In this document: piece by piece, positions 1 to 7,248 of the stretch
Layout: the number at the start of each line of letters is the position of its first letter
Numbering within the stretch: position 1 is the first letter of the stretch
From: an uncultured Rhodobacter sp.
Lineage (GTDB): Bacteria; Pseudomonadota; Alphaproteobacteria; Rhodobacterales; Rhodobacteraceae
Length of the DNA stretch: 13,114 nucleotides
Direction: 5' to 3'
Assembly (NCBI GenBank): GCA_937901435.1
Contig: CALGTJ010000105.1
Coordinates: forward strand, 1 to 13,114
The notes under the pieces: model-generated
The model's database searches: none
What the model was told of the DNA's origin: nothing
What the model saw: only the letters and a program-made list of their open reading frames with translations
Translations under genes and position numbers: made by a program

Positions 1-1
1 G

Positions 2-334
2 GTGCATGGTGGTCTGGGTCAGGGCATCGGTCAGGCGCTGCTAGAAAGCTGTGTCTATGACTCAGATGGCCAGCTTCAGTCCGGGTCTTACATGGATTAC
101 GCCATGCCGCGCGCCTCGGATGTGCCGTTCTACACGGTTGATCATTCTTGCCAGACGCCGTGTACGCACAACCCCTTGGGCGTAAAAGGCTGTGGCGAGG
201 CGGGGGCGATCGGGTCGCCTCCGGCGGTGGTCAATGCGGTGGTGGATGCGATGCAGCGCGCAGGCAAGACCGAAATCACTCATATCGACATGCCCCTGTC
301 GCCGTCCCGCGTCTGGACTGCGATGAACAGCTAG
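2..334 (+). CDS. Molybdopterin-binding large subunit of a molybdenum hydroxylase (CoxL/XDH family), C-terminal fragment
   Basis: This is the last 110 residues of a protein that normally has about 750-800; the 5' part lies beyond the left edge, so the GTG at position 2 is an internal valine codon and not a start. The family large subunit carries the Mo-pterin cytosine dinucleotide cofactor and performs hydroxylation of CO, aldehydes or N-heterocycles. Visible signs are the cofactor-contacting stretch [13 protein letters not shown] at the fragment's start, the [12 protein letters not shown] segment, and [12 protein letters not shown] near fragment residues 60-71. Its Glu66 matches the conserved catalytic glutamate of xanthine dehydrogenase and CO dehydrogenase large subunits. 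The signature active-site loop that separates form I CODH, form II and other hydroxylases is outside the window, so the substrate cannot be assigned. The FAD subunit follows about 100 bases downstream on the same strand. Family assignment is firm; the exact enzyme is not. Confidence 0.9.
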   Translation: MHGGLGQGIGQALLESCVYDSDGQLQSGSYMDYAMPRASDVPFYTVDHSCQTPCTHNPLGVKGCGEAGAIGSPPAVVNAVVDAMQRAGKTEITHIDMPLSPSRVWTAMNS

Positions 335-435
335 ACCTTTCCCGGCGGCTCTTTCACAGGGTCGCCGGATCACCAGACTTTTTCCCAAGATAAGGATCGC
401 GACCCATTGGGCAGATCTTTGAAGGAGACGAAACG

Positions 436-1227
436 ATGCATAACTTTGACATGATGCGCCCCACCACGATTGCCGATGCAGTTGCCGCGTTGGCCAGTGA
501 CGAGGCGCAGCCTTTGGGCGGCGGGCAGACGCTGATCCCGACGATGAAACAGCGGCTTGCCGCGCCTGCCACGCTGGTGTCGACCAGTGCGATTGCCGAG
601 ATGCACGGCGTTTGCAAAGATGATGCGGGCCGTGTCTGCATCGGTGGTGCGACGACCCACGCCACCGTGGCCGCAGAGGCTGGCGCGCATTTTCCGGGGC
701 TTGCCGGGCTGGCCAGCGGGATCGGGGATCCGGCGGTGCGAAACCGGGGCACCATCGGTGGCAGCCTTGCAAACAATGATCCTGCAGCCTGCTATCCTGC
801 GGCGGCCCTTGGCACCGGGGCGACCATCGTGACCAACACGCGTGAGATCGCGGCGGATGACTATTTTCAGGGCATGTTCGAAACAGCACTGGATGAGGGA
901 GAGTTGATCATCGAGGTCAAGTTGCCAATTCCAGAGGTCTCGAATTACCAAAAGTTCCTGCAGCCCGCCTCTCGCTTTGCCCTGACGGGCGTCTTCGTGG
1001 CGAAATATGCCGACGGCGTGCGTGTCGCGGTGACCGGGGCCTCGGAAAGCGGCGTGTTCCGCTGGACAGAAGCGGAAGAAGCGCTGGGCGCGGATTTTTC
1101 GGCCAGCGCAATTGCGGGGTTGAGCGTGCCTGCTGACGGCATGATCGGCGATCTTCACGGCACACCCGAATACCGCGCCCATCTGGTCAAGGTGATGACC
1201 GGACGCGCTGTTTCTGCGGCGTCTTGA
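436..1227 (+). CDS. FAD-binding medium subunit of a molybdenum hydroxylase (CoxM / xanthine dehydrogenase subunit M family)
   Basis: The protein has 263 residues, a normal length for a CoxM-type flavoprotein subunit, which passes electrons from the Mo/Fe-S subunits to the acceptor through FAD. The FAD-pyrophosphate-binding loop LGGGQTLIP is at residues 27-35, and the second FAD motif TIGGSLANNDPA is at 106-117. The C-terminal CODH flavoprotein-like domain ends with EYRAHLVKVM near 245-254. The start is supported by GGAG about 8 bases upstream of the ATG. It lies just downstream of the large-subunit gene, and no small [2Fe-2S] subunit gene follows, so that gene should lie upstream of the large subunit outside the window, giving an S-L-M order. 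Known form I CODH operons are M-S-L, whereas form II-like ones are S-L-M. A strong hairpin closes the unit. The substrate is unknown. Confidence 0.92.
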   Translation: MHNFDMMRPTTIADAVAALASDEAQPLGGGQTLIPTMKQRLAAPATLVSTSAIAEMHGVCKDDAGRVCIGGATTHATVAAEAGAHFPGLAGLASGIGDPAVRNRGTIGGSLANNDPAACYPAAALGTGATIVTNTREIAADDYFQGMFETALDEGELIIEVKLPIPEVSNYQKFLQPASRFALTGVFVAKYADGVRVAVTGASESGVFRWTEAEEALGADFSASAIAGLSVPADGMIGDLHGTPEYRAHLVKVMTGRAVSAAS

Positions 1228-1252
1228 GACCTGAGATTTAAGACAAGAGGTG

Positions 1253-1278
1253 CCGCGCCCGAGATCGGGCGCGGTATC
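1253..1278. terminator. Hairpin terminator between convergent genes
   Basis: A perfect 10-bp inverted repeat, CCGCGCCCGA (1253-1262) with TCGGGCGCGG (1265-1274), lies between two convergent stop codons. On the plus strand it is followed by TATCTTTCATT, a modest T-rich run. On the minus strand the flank is CACCTCTTGTCTT. It could therefore stop transcription from the CoxM gene and also from the quinone-oxidoreductase gene arriving from the right. The T-tract is imperfect, so termination efficiency is uncertain. Confidence 0.7.
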
Positions 1279-1321
1279 TTTCATTCAGGCGCATTTGACT
1301 TTGAGATCGCCAAGTTTGTCG

Positions 1322-2308
1322 CTAGGGGATCAGGATCGTCGATCCCATCGTGCGTCGGGCCACCAGATCCTTGTGGGCCAAAGCCACCTGTGACAAGGGC
1401 CGTGTCGCACCGATATTGATCTTGACCGTGCCATCGCTGATCGCCCCGAACAACGCCTCTGCCGCGCGCTCTAACCATACCCGATCAGAGGCATAGTGAA
1501 ACAGGATCGGGCGCTGGACATAGAACGACCCTCGCGCCAGATCGTTGATCTGAAAGCCCTCAGCCATGCCAGAGCTTTGCCCAAAGCAGATCAGATGGCC
1601 AAAGGTCTGCAAACACTCTAACGACCCTGCCACGGTGTCTTTGCCCACGCTGTCGTAGACCACCGGAACGCCCGCCCCATGGGTGATCTCGCGCAGGCGT
1701 GCGACGAAATCCTCGGCGCGGTAGTCGATCACATGGGCATAGCCGTTGTCGCGTGCAAGCTTTGCCTTGTCCGCTCCGCCCACCGTGCCAATCGCGCTTA
1801 CGCCTTTGCTGCGCAGCCATTGCCCCGCAATCAGGCCAACCCCGCCAGCCGCCGCATGAAACAGCAAGGTCTCACCCGCGCGCACCGGATAGCTGTCGTG
1901 CAGCAAGTAATAGGCCGTCAGCCCCTTGAGCACCGCCCCCGCAGCCTGTGCATCACTTACAGCCTCGGGCAGCGGCAACAGCATCGCCGCAGGCACCAGC
2001 CGATGCGTGGCATACCCCCCGTTGACGACCGTATAGGCCACCCGGTCGCCCTCGCGAAATCCGATGACGCCCGCGCCGACGCCTTTGACAATCCCCGCGC
2101 CCTCGCTGCCGAGGATAAAATCACTTGCCACTGGCCAGGGGTACAGCCCGCTGCGCACGTAAATATCGTGGAAGTTCATGCCAATCGCTGTTTGGCGGAT
2201 CAGAACTTCGCCAGCCCCCGGCGCGGGTGGCACCAGATCGACCTGTTCCAAAACCTCGACCCCACCGGGATGGCGTGCGATGACGGCATAGGGGGACACG
2301 TCGCTCAC
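1322..2308 (-). CDS. Zinc-independent NADPH:quinone oxidoreductase family protein (MDR superfamily)
   Basis: The protein has 328 residues, matching the length of the Qor (zeta-crystallin-like) branch of the medium-chain dehydrogenase/reductase superfamily, which typically reduces quinones or activated alkenes with NADPH. An N-terminal GroES-like domain contains MNFHDIYVRSGLYP (44-57) and LGSEGAG (66-72), followed by KGLTAYYLL (128-136). The nucleotide-binding domain carries AAAGGVGL (152-159), the usual Qor version of the glycine motif. The catalytic and structural zinc cysteines of alcohol dehydrogenases are absent. The start codon is GTG at 2308-2306, overlapping the TGA of the upstream Gfo/Idh/MocA gene (GTGA), so translation is probably coupled; no strong independent ribosome site is visible. 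It is the last gene of a three-gene minus-strand cassette. The physiological substrate cannot be read from the sequence. Confidence 0.9.
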   Translation of the reverse strand: MSDVSPYAVIARHPGGVEVLEQVDLVPPAPGAGEVLIRQTAIGMNFHDIYVRSGLYPWPVASDFILGSEGAGIVKGVGAGVIGFREGDRVAYTVVNGGYATHRLVPAAMLLPLPEAVSDAQAAGAVLKGLTAYYLLHDSYPVRAGETLLFHAAAGGVGLIAGQWLRSKGVSAIGTVGGADKAKLARDNGYAHVIDYRAEDFVARLREITHGAGVPVVYDSVGKDTVAGSLECLQTFGHLICFGQSSGMAEGFQINDLARGSFYVQRPILFHYASDRVWLERAAEALFGAISDGTVKINIGATRPLSQVALAHKDLVARRTMGSTILIP

Positions 2309-3465
2309 AGGCGCAACTTGGTCCAGCGCGCGCCCATTTTCGAGCTGCGCACACAGGCCTCGACAAAGGCCATCCCCTCGAGCCCGTCCGAAAGAGTGGG
2401 GAACATGACGTCACTATTCAATTTGCGCCCGTCGCGCTTGGCCAAGATCGCCTCGGCCGCCTCGCTATAGATCGTGGCAAAGCCTTCCAGATAGCCCTCT
2501 GGATGTCCTGCCGGAATCCGGCTGACCCGACCTGCTGCACCGCCTGCACCAGCACCGTTGCGGGTGATCAGCCGCTTGCAGTCGCCCAGCGGCGTGAACC
2601 ACAGATAGTTCGGGTTTTCCTGTTCCCACTCCAGCCCGCCCTTCGTGCCATAGACCCGGATTTTCAGCGCGTTCTCATTGCCGGGGGCCACTTGTGAACA
2701 CCACAACATCCCTTTTGCCCCACCCTGAAAGCGCAGCATCACATGCCCGTTGTCATCCAGTTCACGCCCCTCGACAAAGGACGTCAGATCAGCGGCCAGT
2801 TCGGCCAGTTCCAACCCGGTGATGAACCGCGTCAGGTTATAAGCATGGGTCCCGATATCCCCCGTCGATCCGCCCGCACCAGACTGCGCCGGATCCGTGC
2901 GCCAGCCCGCCTGTTTCTGTCCTGTGCTCTCAATCTTTTCACTCAGCCAATCCTGCGGGTATTCCACCTGCACCACGCGAATGTCACCGATTTCGCCCGC
3001 TGCCACCATTTCGCGGGCCTGACGCACCATCGGATAGCCCGTGTAATTATGGGTCAGCACAAACAACGCGTCAGAGCGCTCCACCGCAGAGGCGAGCCGT
3101 TTGGCATCCATCATTCTGGACGCCAGCGGCTTGTCGCAAATCACATGGATCCCGCGCCGGATAAACTCTAGCGCAGCGGCCACATGCATATGGTTGGGCG
3201 TGACGATCGCCACGGCCTCGATCCCGTTCTTCAGCCGCGCCTCGCGCATGGCCATCTGGCGAAAGCCATCATAGATGCGCGCCGGATCCAGCCCCAGATC
3301 CGCCCCAGAGGCCTGCGCTTTCTCTGGCGTCGAGGACAGAGCACCGGCGACGAGTTCGAACGTGTCGTCAATCCGCGCCGCGATACGGTGCACGCCGCCG
3401 ATAAAAGCATCGCGCCCGCCGCCCACCATTCCAAGGCGAATACGCCTGCTTTTCCGGTCATCCAT
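2305..3465 (-). CDS. Gfo/Idh/MocA family NAD(P)-dependent oxidoreductase
   Basis: The protein has 386 residues, typical for this family of sugar, inositol and amino-sugar dehydrogenases. The Rossmann motif GMVGGG is at residues 12-17, extended by a polar insertion (RDAFIGG) seen in one branch of the family. TPNHMHV (89-95) precedes the catalytic-lysine motif CDKPLA (110-115, Lys112; usually EKP). GDIGTHAYN (202-210) carries the conserved Asp203 and His207 expected near the substrate in this superfamily. The ATG at 3465 follows GAGGTAGGTG, an acceptable ribosome site. The gene lies 103 bases downstream of a xylose-isomerase-like gene and overlaps the quinone-oxidoreductase gene by 3 bases. Pairs of Gfo/Idh/MocA and TIM-barrel isomerase/epimerase genes are common in alphaproteobacterial sugar catabolism. 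Substrate unknown. Confidence 0.92.
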   Translation of the reverse strand: MDDRKSRRIRLGMVGGGRDAFIGGVHRIAARIDDTFELVAGALSSTPEKAQASGADLGLDPARIYDGFRQMAMREARLKNGIEAVAIVTPNHMHVAAALEFIRRGIHVICDKPLASRMMDAKRLASAVERSDALFVLTHNYTGYPMVRQAREMVAAGEIGDIRVVQVEYPQDWLSEKIESTGQKQAGWRTDPAQSGAGGSTGDIGTHAYNLTRFITGLELAELAADLTSFVEGRELDDNGHVMLRFQGGAKGMLWCSQVAPGNENALKIRVYGTKGGLEWEQENPNYLWFTPLGDCKRLITRNGAGAGGAAGRVSRIPAGHPEGYLEGFATIYSEAAEAILAKRDGRKLNSDVMFPTLSDGLEGMAFVEACVRSSKMGARWTKLRL

Positions 3466-3503
3466 TGCCGCACCTACCTCTGTATCTTTAATCTGCTTCC
3501 GAT

Positions 3504-3524
3504 TTCATCTTGGCAAAAATACTC
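3504..3524 (-). repeat. Candidate Rhodobacteraceae intergenic motif (GAGTATTTTTGCCAAGATG)
   Basis: Inside the 103-bp spacer between the TIM-barrel gene and the Gfo/Idh/MocA gene, the minus strand reads GAGTATTTTTGCCAAGATG followed by AA. From memory, this or a near-identical string recurs between genes in many Rhodobacteraceae genomes. I cannot confirm that here because only one copy is present in the window. It lies about 40 bases upstream of the downstream start codon on the transcribed strand, so it would be part of the polycistronic message or a leader. Confidence 0.4.
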
Positions 3525-3568
3525 AAAAATCCGCCCGTCATACCGGGCCGTCCCTGTCCAGTTTCGCG

Positions 3569-4621
3569 TTAAATCCCCAAAGCCGCCCGGTTCGCGGCCT
3601 CATCCGCCCCGCCATCGGCGAAATCGTCAAAGGCCCGCTCTGTCACGCGGATGATGTGATCGCGCACGAACTGCGCGCCCTCGCGCGCGCCGTCCTCGGG
3701 GTGTTTCAGGCAGCATTCCCATTCGACCACCGCCCAGCCGTCGAAATCCATCGCCGCCAGTTTCGAGAAAATCGCACCGAAATCGACCTGTCCGTCACCC
3801 AGAGAGCGGAACCGCCCCGCGCGGTTGATCCACGGCTGATAGCCGGAATAGACACCCTGCCGCCCGGTTGGATTGAACTCGGCGTCCTTGACGTGGAACA
3901 TGCCGATGCGTTCGGCATAGATGTCCAGATTGTCGAGGTAGTCGAGACATTGCAGCAGGTAGTGGCTGGGATCGTAGAGCATCATGGCGCGCGGGTGATT
4001 TTTTACGCGCTCAAGGAACATTTCGAACGTCACGCCGTCATGCAGATCCTCGCCCGGATGGATCTCGTAGCAGACATTGACGCCACAGTCCTCGGCGTGA
4101 TCCAGAATCGGATGCCAGCGCCGCGCCAATTCGTCAAAGGCTGTCTCTATCAGACCGGCAGGGCGTTGCGGCCATGGGTAGACATAAGGCCAGGCCAGCG
4201 CGCCGGAAAAGGTCGCATGGGCGGTGATCCCCATATGTTTGGACGCGGTCAGCGCCTTTTTCACCTGATCGACGGCCCATTCCTGCCGGGCCTTTGGATT
4301 GCCGCGCACTTCGGGGGTGGCAAAGCCATCAAAGGCGGCGTCATAGGCCGGGTTCACGGCGACAAGCTGGCCTTGCAGATGGGTCGATAGTTCTGTGACC
4401 TCAACGCCATTGGCTGCGGCCACGCCCTTGATCTCGTCACAGTAGTCGCGGCTTTCTGCAGCTTTCGCCAGATCGAACAGGCGTCCGTCCCAGCTGGGCA
4501 GTTGCACCCCCTCATAGCCGACCTCTGCCGCCCATTTGGTAATGCCGTCCCATGAATTGAACGGAGCGTCATCGCCTGCAAATTGCGCCAGAAACAGCGC
4601 CGGTCCTTTGATCGTCTTCAT
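3569..4621 (-). CDS. Sugar phosphate isomerase/epimerase family protein (xylose isomerase-like TIM barrel)
   Basis: The protein has 350 residues and an AP_endonuc_2 / xylose-isomerase-like TIM-barrel pattern. Candidate metal-binding residues fall at the expected strand ends: Glu186 in CYEIHPGED, Asp217 and His220 in LYDPSH, His243 in GMFHVKDAE, and Glu300 or Glu302 in VVEWEC. STHLQGQLVA (79-88) is a recognisable early-barrel segment of the group. Members isomerise or epimerise sugars, keto-sugars or inositol derivatives with a divalent metal. The ATG at 4621 is preceded by GGGG at an acceptable distance. It is the first gene of a minus-strand cassette with a Gfo/Idh/MocA dehydrogenase and a quinone oxidoreductase downstream, which suggests oxidation of a sugar followed by isomerisation or epimerisation of the keto product. 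The actual substrate is not deducible. Confidence 0.88.
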   Translation of the reverse strand: MKTIKGPALFLAQFAGDDAPFNSWDGITKWAAEVGYEGVQLPSWDGRLFDLAKAAESRDYCDEIKGVAAANGVEVTELSTHLQGQLVAVNPAYDAAFDGFATPEVRGNPKARQEWAVDQVKKALTASKHMGITAHATFSGALAWPYVYPWPQRPAGLIETAFDELARRWHPILDHAEDCGVNVCYEIHPGEDLHDGVTFEMFLERVKNHPRAMMLYDPSHYLLQCLDYLDNLDIYAERIGMFHVKDAEFNPTGRQGVYSGYQPWINRAGRFRSLGDGQVDFGAIFSKLAAMDFDGWAVVEWECCLKHPEDGAREGAQFVRDHIIRVTERAFDDFADGGADEAANRAALGI

Positions 4622-4644
4622 AATACCCCGTCTGTGTTATCTGT

Positions 4645-4659
4645 GCCCAAACCTTGGGC
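4645..4659. promoter_or_regulatory. Short dyad upstream of the TIM-barrel gene, possible operator or hairpin
   Basis: GCCCAA (4645-4650) and TTGGGC (4654-4659) are perfect inverted 6-mers separated by ACC, lying 24-38 bases upstream of the TIM-barrel start. The dyad sits in the 112-bp gap between pxpA and this gene, the widest spacer in the minus-strand series apart from the divergent region. It could be a regulator half-site pair or a small RNA hairpin. There is no U-rich tail, so it is a poor terminator. I could not identify convincing -35/-10 boxes nearby. Confidence 0.3.
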
Positions 4660-4733
4660 GTCTCTCGAATACTATGTCGATCTTGCGGGGCAGCGCTGAC
4701 GATTCGCAACCTTTACATAGACGTCGCCCCAGA

Positions 4734-5495
4734 TCAGGCGAACTGGCGCACCGCGATCCCGGCCTCTGTCAGACCCGCCTTGACCGCGCGGGCCAGTGCC
4801 ACGGCCTCTGCGTTGTCGCCGTGCACGCAGATCGTGTCTATGCGGGTTGGGATCTGCGTGCCGCTCTCTGTGATAATCGCGCCTGCCTGCACCATCTGGA
4901 CCATCCGCTTGGCCGCATAGGCCGCGTCATGGATCACCGCACCGGGCTTGGACCGGTCTACCAGAGTGGCGTCGTCGTTATAGGCGCGGTCGGCAAAAAT
5001 CTCGGCGGCGTAGTTGCACCCGAGCGCCTTGACCGCGCTTTCCTGCGCGGTTGCGGCCAGCACCATGATGCGGATGTCGGGATCGACGCTGAGCGCGGCC
5101 TCATACAAGGCGCGCGCCATATCTTCGTTCTCGCTGGACATATTCGACAAGGCGCCATGCAGTTTCAGATGCCGCACCTCGCCCCCGGCTGCCTTGGCCA
5201 TCGCCATCGCAGCCCCCAGTTGGTAGCGCACCGCATTGCCAAGGCTGTCAAAGGGCACATGCATCCGCCGCCGCCCAAAGCCTTGCAGGTCTGCAAAGCC
5301 CGGATGCGCGCCGATGCCAACGCCGTTCTTGACCGCAATTGCCATCGTCTTGGCCATCACATCCGGGTCGCCCGCATGAAAGCCGCAGGCGATATTGGCA
5401 GAGGTGATCACGTCCAGCAGCGCGCTGTCATTGCCCATGGGCCAAGGGCCAAAGCTTTCGCCCATATCGGAATTCAGGTCGACGGATGGTGTCAT
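4734..5495 (-). CDS. pxpA: 5-oxoprolinase subunit A homologue (LamB/YcsF family)
   Basis: The protein has 253 residues, the normal length for PxpA, which works with PxpB and PxpC to hydrolyse 5-oxoproline to glutamate at the expense of ATP. Family motifs are clear: DLNSDMGESFG (6-16), ANIACGFHAGDP (33-44), GAHPGFADLQGFGRR (62-76), FADRAY (167-172) and ICVHGD (222-227). The segment that reads VKPHGALYN or VKPHGMLYN in homologues I know is LKLHGALSN here (110-118), so a proline and a tyrosine near a putative active-site histidine are replaced. The ATG overlaps the TGA of pxpC (ATGA), which indicates translational coupling. It is the last gene of the TRAP-BASS-pxpBCA run. Membership in the family is firm; 5-oxo-L-proline as substrate is inference. 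Confidence 0.9.
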   Translation of the reverse strand: MTPSVDLNSDMGESFGPWPMGNDSALLDVITSANIACGFHAGDPDVMAKTMAIAVKNGVGIGAHPGFADLQGFGRRRMHVPFDSLGNAVRYQLGAAMAMAKAAGGEVRHLKLHGALSNMSSENEDMARALYEAALSVDPDIRIMVLAATAQESAVKALGCNYAAEIFADRAYNDDATLVDRSKPGAVIHDAAYAAKRMVQMVQAGAIITESGTQIPTRIDTICVHGDNAEAVALARAVKAGLTEAGIAVRQFA

Positions 5496-6511
5496 GTCAG
5501 GTCCTCTTCGGTGCCGGTGATCATGCCGCTGATCAATTGATATGACAGCAGGTCACGGATGTCATGGGGGTTGCGGATCAGGGGCGTTGGCAGCTTTGGC
5601 AAATCGCGCAAATGCTGGATATGGGCGCGATGGGCAGCCAGCGCCGCCTCTCTTGTGATAAAGGTAAAGTACAGAGGATCCCCGGCGCGGGCCTGCGCGA
5701 TCAGGGGCAGGTCGGGTGGGATCACGGTGCCGATGCGGGGATAGCCGCCGGTGGTCTGGCATTCATAGAGCAGCACAAAAGGCGTGCCGTCGCCGGTCAC
5801 CTGAATGTCGCCGGGCACCACCATTTCGCTCAGCAGGTTCAGCCCGCCGGGGGGCGTGAAGGGCGGCCCGTCAAAGCTCATCCGCGCGCCCATTCGATTG
5901 CCGCGTGGATCGCGGGTAAAGCGGGTGGTTTCCAGTGGTTCCAGTGCCTCGGCGTCAAAGCGGGCTGTTTGTACCGAGGGGATGATGCGGATCGCGCCAC
6001 CCTTGAAACGGTCGGCTTTTGGCAGGGTCAGACCCGTCTCTGTCCCTAAGTCTACGCCAATCGGCAGGGTTTGCCCCTCGCGCAAAGCGGCACCGATATG
6101 GGCGACTTGATGGGTCGAATGCGAGTGCATGAAGGGTGCGGTGTCGATGCCGCCGCCGATGTGCAGATAGCCATAGGTGCCCTGCCGCGTTGCGCCAATG
6201 GTCAGGGTTTGCCCCTTGTGTAGCATGTGGCTGGCGTTCCAAACCATCGGCTCGCCGTCAACATTGGCCTGCATTTCGGCACCTGTAAGGGCGATGCGCA
6301 GGTCTTCCAAAGCCTTGAACCTGCCACCCAGCCCGGCGAGTTCCAGACAAGCGAGATCCGCGCTTTGACCCAGCAAGGCCGCGCCTTCTGCCAGTGAAAG
6401 TCGATCCGCCGCGCCGCCAATCGACAGCCCTTGTGACAGGTAGCCGGGACGGCCCTGATCCTGAAGGGTCACGCCGGGTGTGATCCGCAAGATTTCCAGC
6501 GCGCGGGTCAT
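5492..6511 (-). CDS. pxpC: 5-oxoprolinase subunit C homologue (biotin-dependent carboxyltransferase-like, KipA family)
   Basis: The protein has 339 residues, close to the usual 310-340. Hallmarks are TLQDQGRPGY (15-24) at the N-terminus, YGYLHIGGGID (113-123), GDIQVTGDGTPFVLL (234-248) and TTGGYPRIGTV (253-263), all characteristic of the AHS2 / KipA domain. With PxpB it forms the ATP-using part of the 5-oxoprolinase complex; both resemble allophanate-hydrolase and urea-carboxylase domains without being biotin enzymes here. Its start overlaps the pxpB stop by 4 bases (ATGA) and its own stop overlaps the pxpA start, so B-C-A are tightly coupled in the same order as E. coli pxpBCA. Confidence 0.9.
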   Translation of the reverse strand: MTRALEILRITPGVTLQDQGRPGYLSQGLSIGGAADRLSLAEGAALLGQSADLACLELAGLGGRFKALEDLRIALTGAEMQANVDGEPMVWNASHMLHKGQTLTIGATRQGTYGYLHIGGGIDTAPFMHSHSTHQVAHIGAALREGQTLPIGVDLGTETGLTLPKADRFKGGAIRIIPSVQTARFDAEALEPLETTRFTRDPRGNRMGARMSFDGPPFTPPGGLNLLSEMVVPGDIQVTGDGTPFVLLYECQTTGGYPRIGTVIPPDLPLIAQARAGDPLYFTFITREAALAAHRAHIQHLRDLPKLPTPLIRNPHDIRDLLSYQLISGMITGTEEDLT

Positions 6512-7248
6512 GGCAGCACCTCGCGGGTCGCGCCGCCGTCTCCGGTCGGGTTGTTGGCGCTCAGCTCTGCCAGTTCGTCTTCGTCTATCAGGCGAAACCG
6601 CACTTCGTCGCCGGGGGTCAGGGCAATTGGCCTGTCACTGTTGGGGCGAAAGCAGCGAAACGCAGTCTGGCCGATGTGTCGCCAGCCGGTTGGCGCGGGG
6701 CCTGCGAAAATGATCAACTGCCGGATTGCCACGACCAGCGAGGCGCCGGGCACCTGCGGGTTCAACTGGGTCATGCGCGGGATATTCCAGACCTCAGGCA
6801 ACTCGCCCATGTAGGGCTGGCCGGGGGCAAACCCCAGCGTCAACACCCGGATCTGCGCGGCGGCGATGTGGTCGCGCGCTGTTTGTTCGTCCAGTCCGGT
6901 TGCGTCGAGAGTATCTTGCCATTGCGGGCCATGATTGCCGCCAAGCACCGTTGGAATGGTCCAGAGCGTGCGCCCCTCGGGCAGGGCGGCGTCGAACCAG
7001 TCTTGCCTTTGTATCAGCGTTTCCAATCGGGCTGTCAGCGTTGGATGGTCGATCACAAAGGGATCAAAGTTGATAAAAACAGAGGCAAGCGATGTCGCGG
7101 TTTCCTCTATCCCGTCCCATCCTTGTGCGTTCACGGTAGCGCGAAAGGCCAGCGCGGCGCGATTTGCGGGTTCTGACATGGTCTCTGCAAAGGTGACCAG
7201 CAGTCCGGTCAGGCCGATGTCGCGGATGATGGGGAAGGGGTCAGACAC
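6508..7248 (-). CDS. pxpB: 5-oxoprolinase subunit B homologue (KipI/AHS1 family)
   Basis: From GTG at 7248 the protein has 246 residues, in the range for KipI/PxpB-type AHS1-domain proteins, and would pair with PxpC. The GTG is preceded by GAGAGG with 6 bases between, a good ribosome site, and overlaps the end of the upstream transporter gene by 8 bases. An ATG 18 bases further upstream (7266) is possible but has no comparable site. Motifs, numbered from the GTG start, are LTLGFAPGQPYMGELP (about 136-151) and a C-terminal VPGASLVVAIRQ...PTGWRHIGQT stretch (about 166-194). In the usual family these read GFxPGFxYL and SVGIAGxQTGIYPxxSPGGWxxIGRT, so this is a divergent subgroup. It probably acts with the coupled PxpC and PxpA. 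Confidence 0.85.
   Translation of the reverse strand: MSDPFPIIRDIGLTGLLVTFAETMSEPANRAALAFRATVNAQGWDGIEETATSLASVFINFDPFVIDHPTLTARLETLIQRQDWFDAALPEGRTLWTIPTVLGGNHGPQWQDTLDATGLDEQTARDHIAAAQIRVLTLGFAPGQPYMGELPEVWNIPRMTQLNPQVPGASLVVAIRQLIIFAGPAPTGWRHIGQTAFRCFRPNSDRPIALTPGDEVRFRLIDEDELAELSANNPTGDGGATREVLP

Noticed and set aside
62..889. Minus-strand open frame of 275 codons antisense to the CoxL/CoxM genes
   Set aside because: Its translation is rich in Arg, His, Pro and Ser with no recognisable domain, and it lies opposite two well-supported coding regions. It is typical of a high-GC shadow.
3275..4390. Plus-strand open frame of 371 codons opposite the Gfo/Idh/MocA and TIM-barrel genes
   Set aside because: It crosses two real genes and their spacer, has no family motif, and has no ribosome site. 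The minus-strand proteins have clear catalytic motifs.
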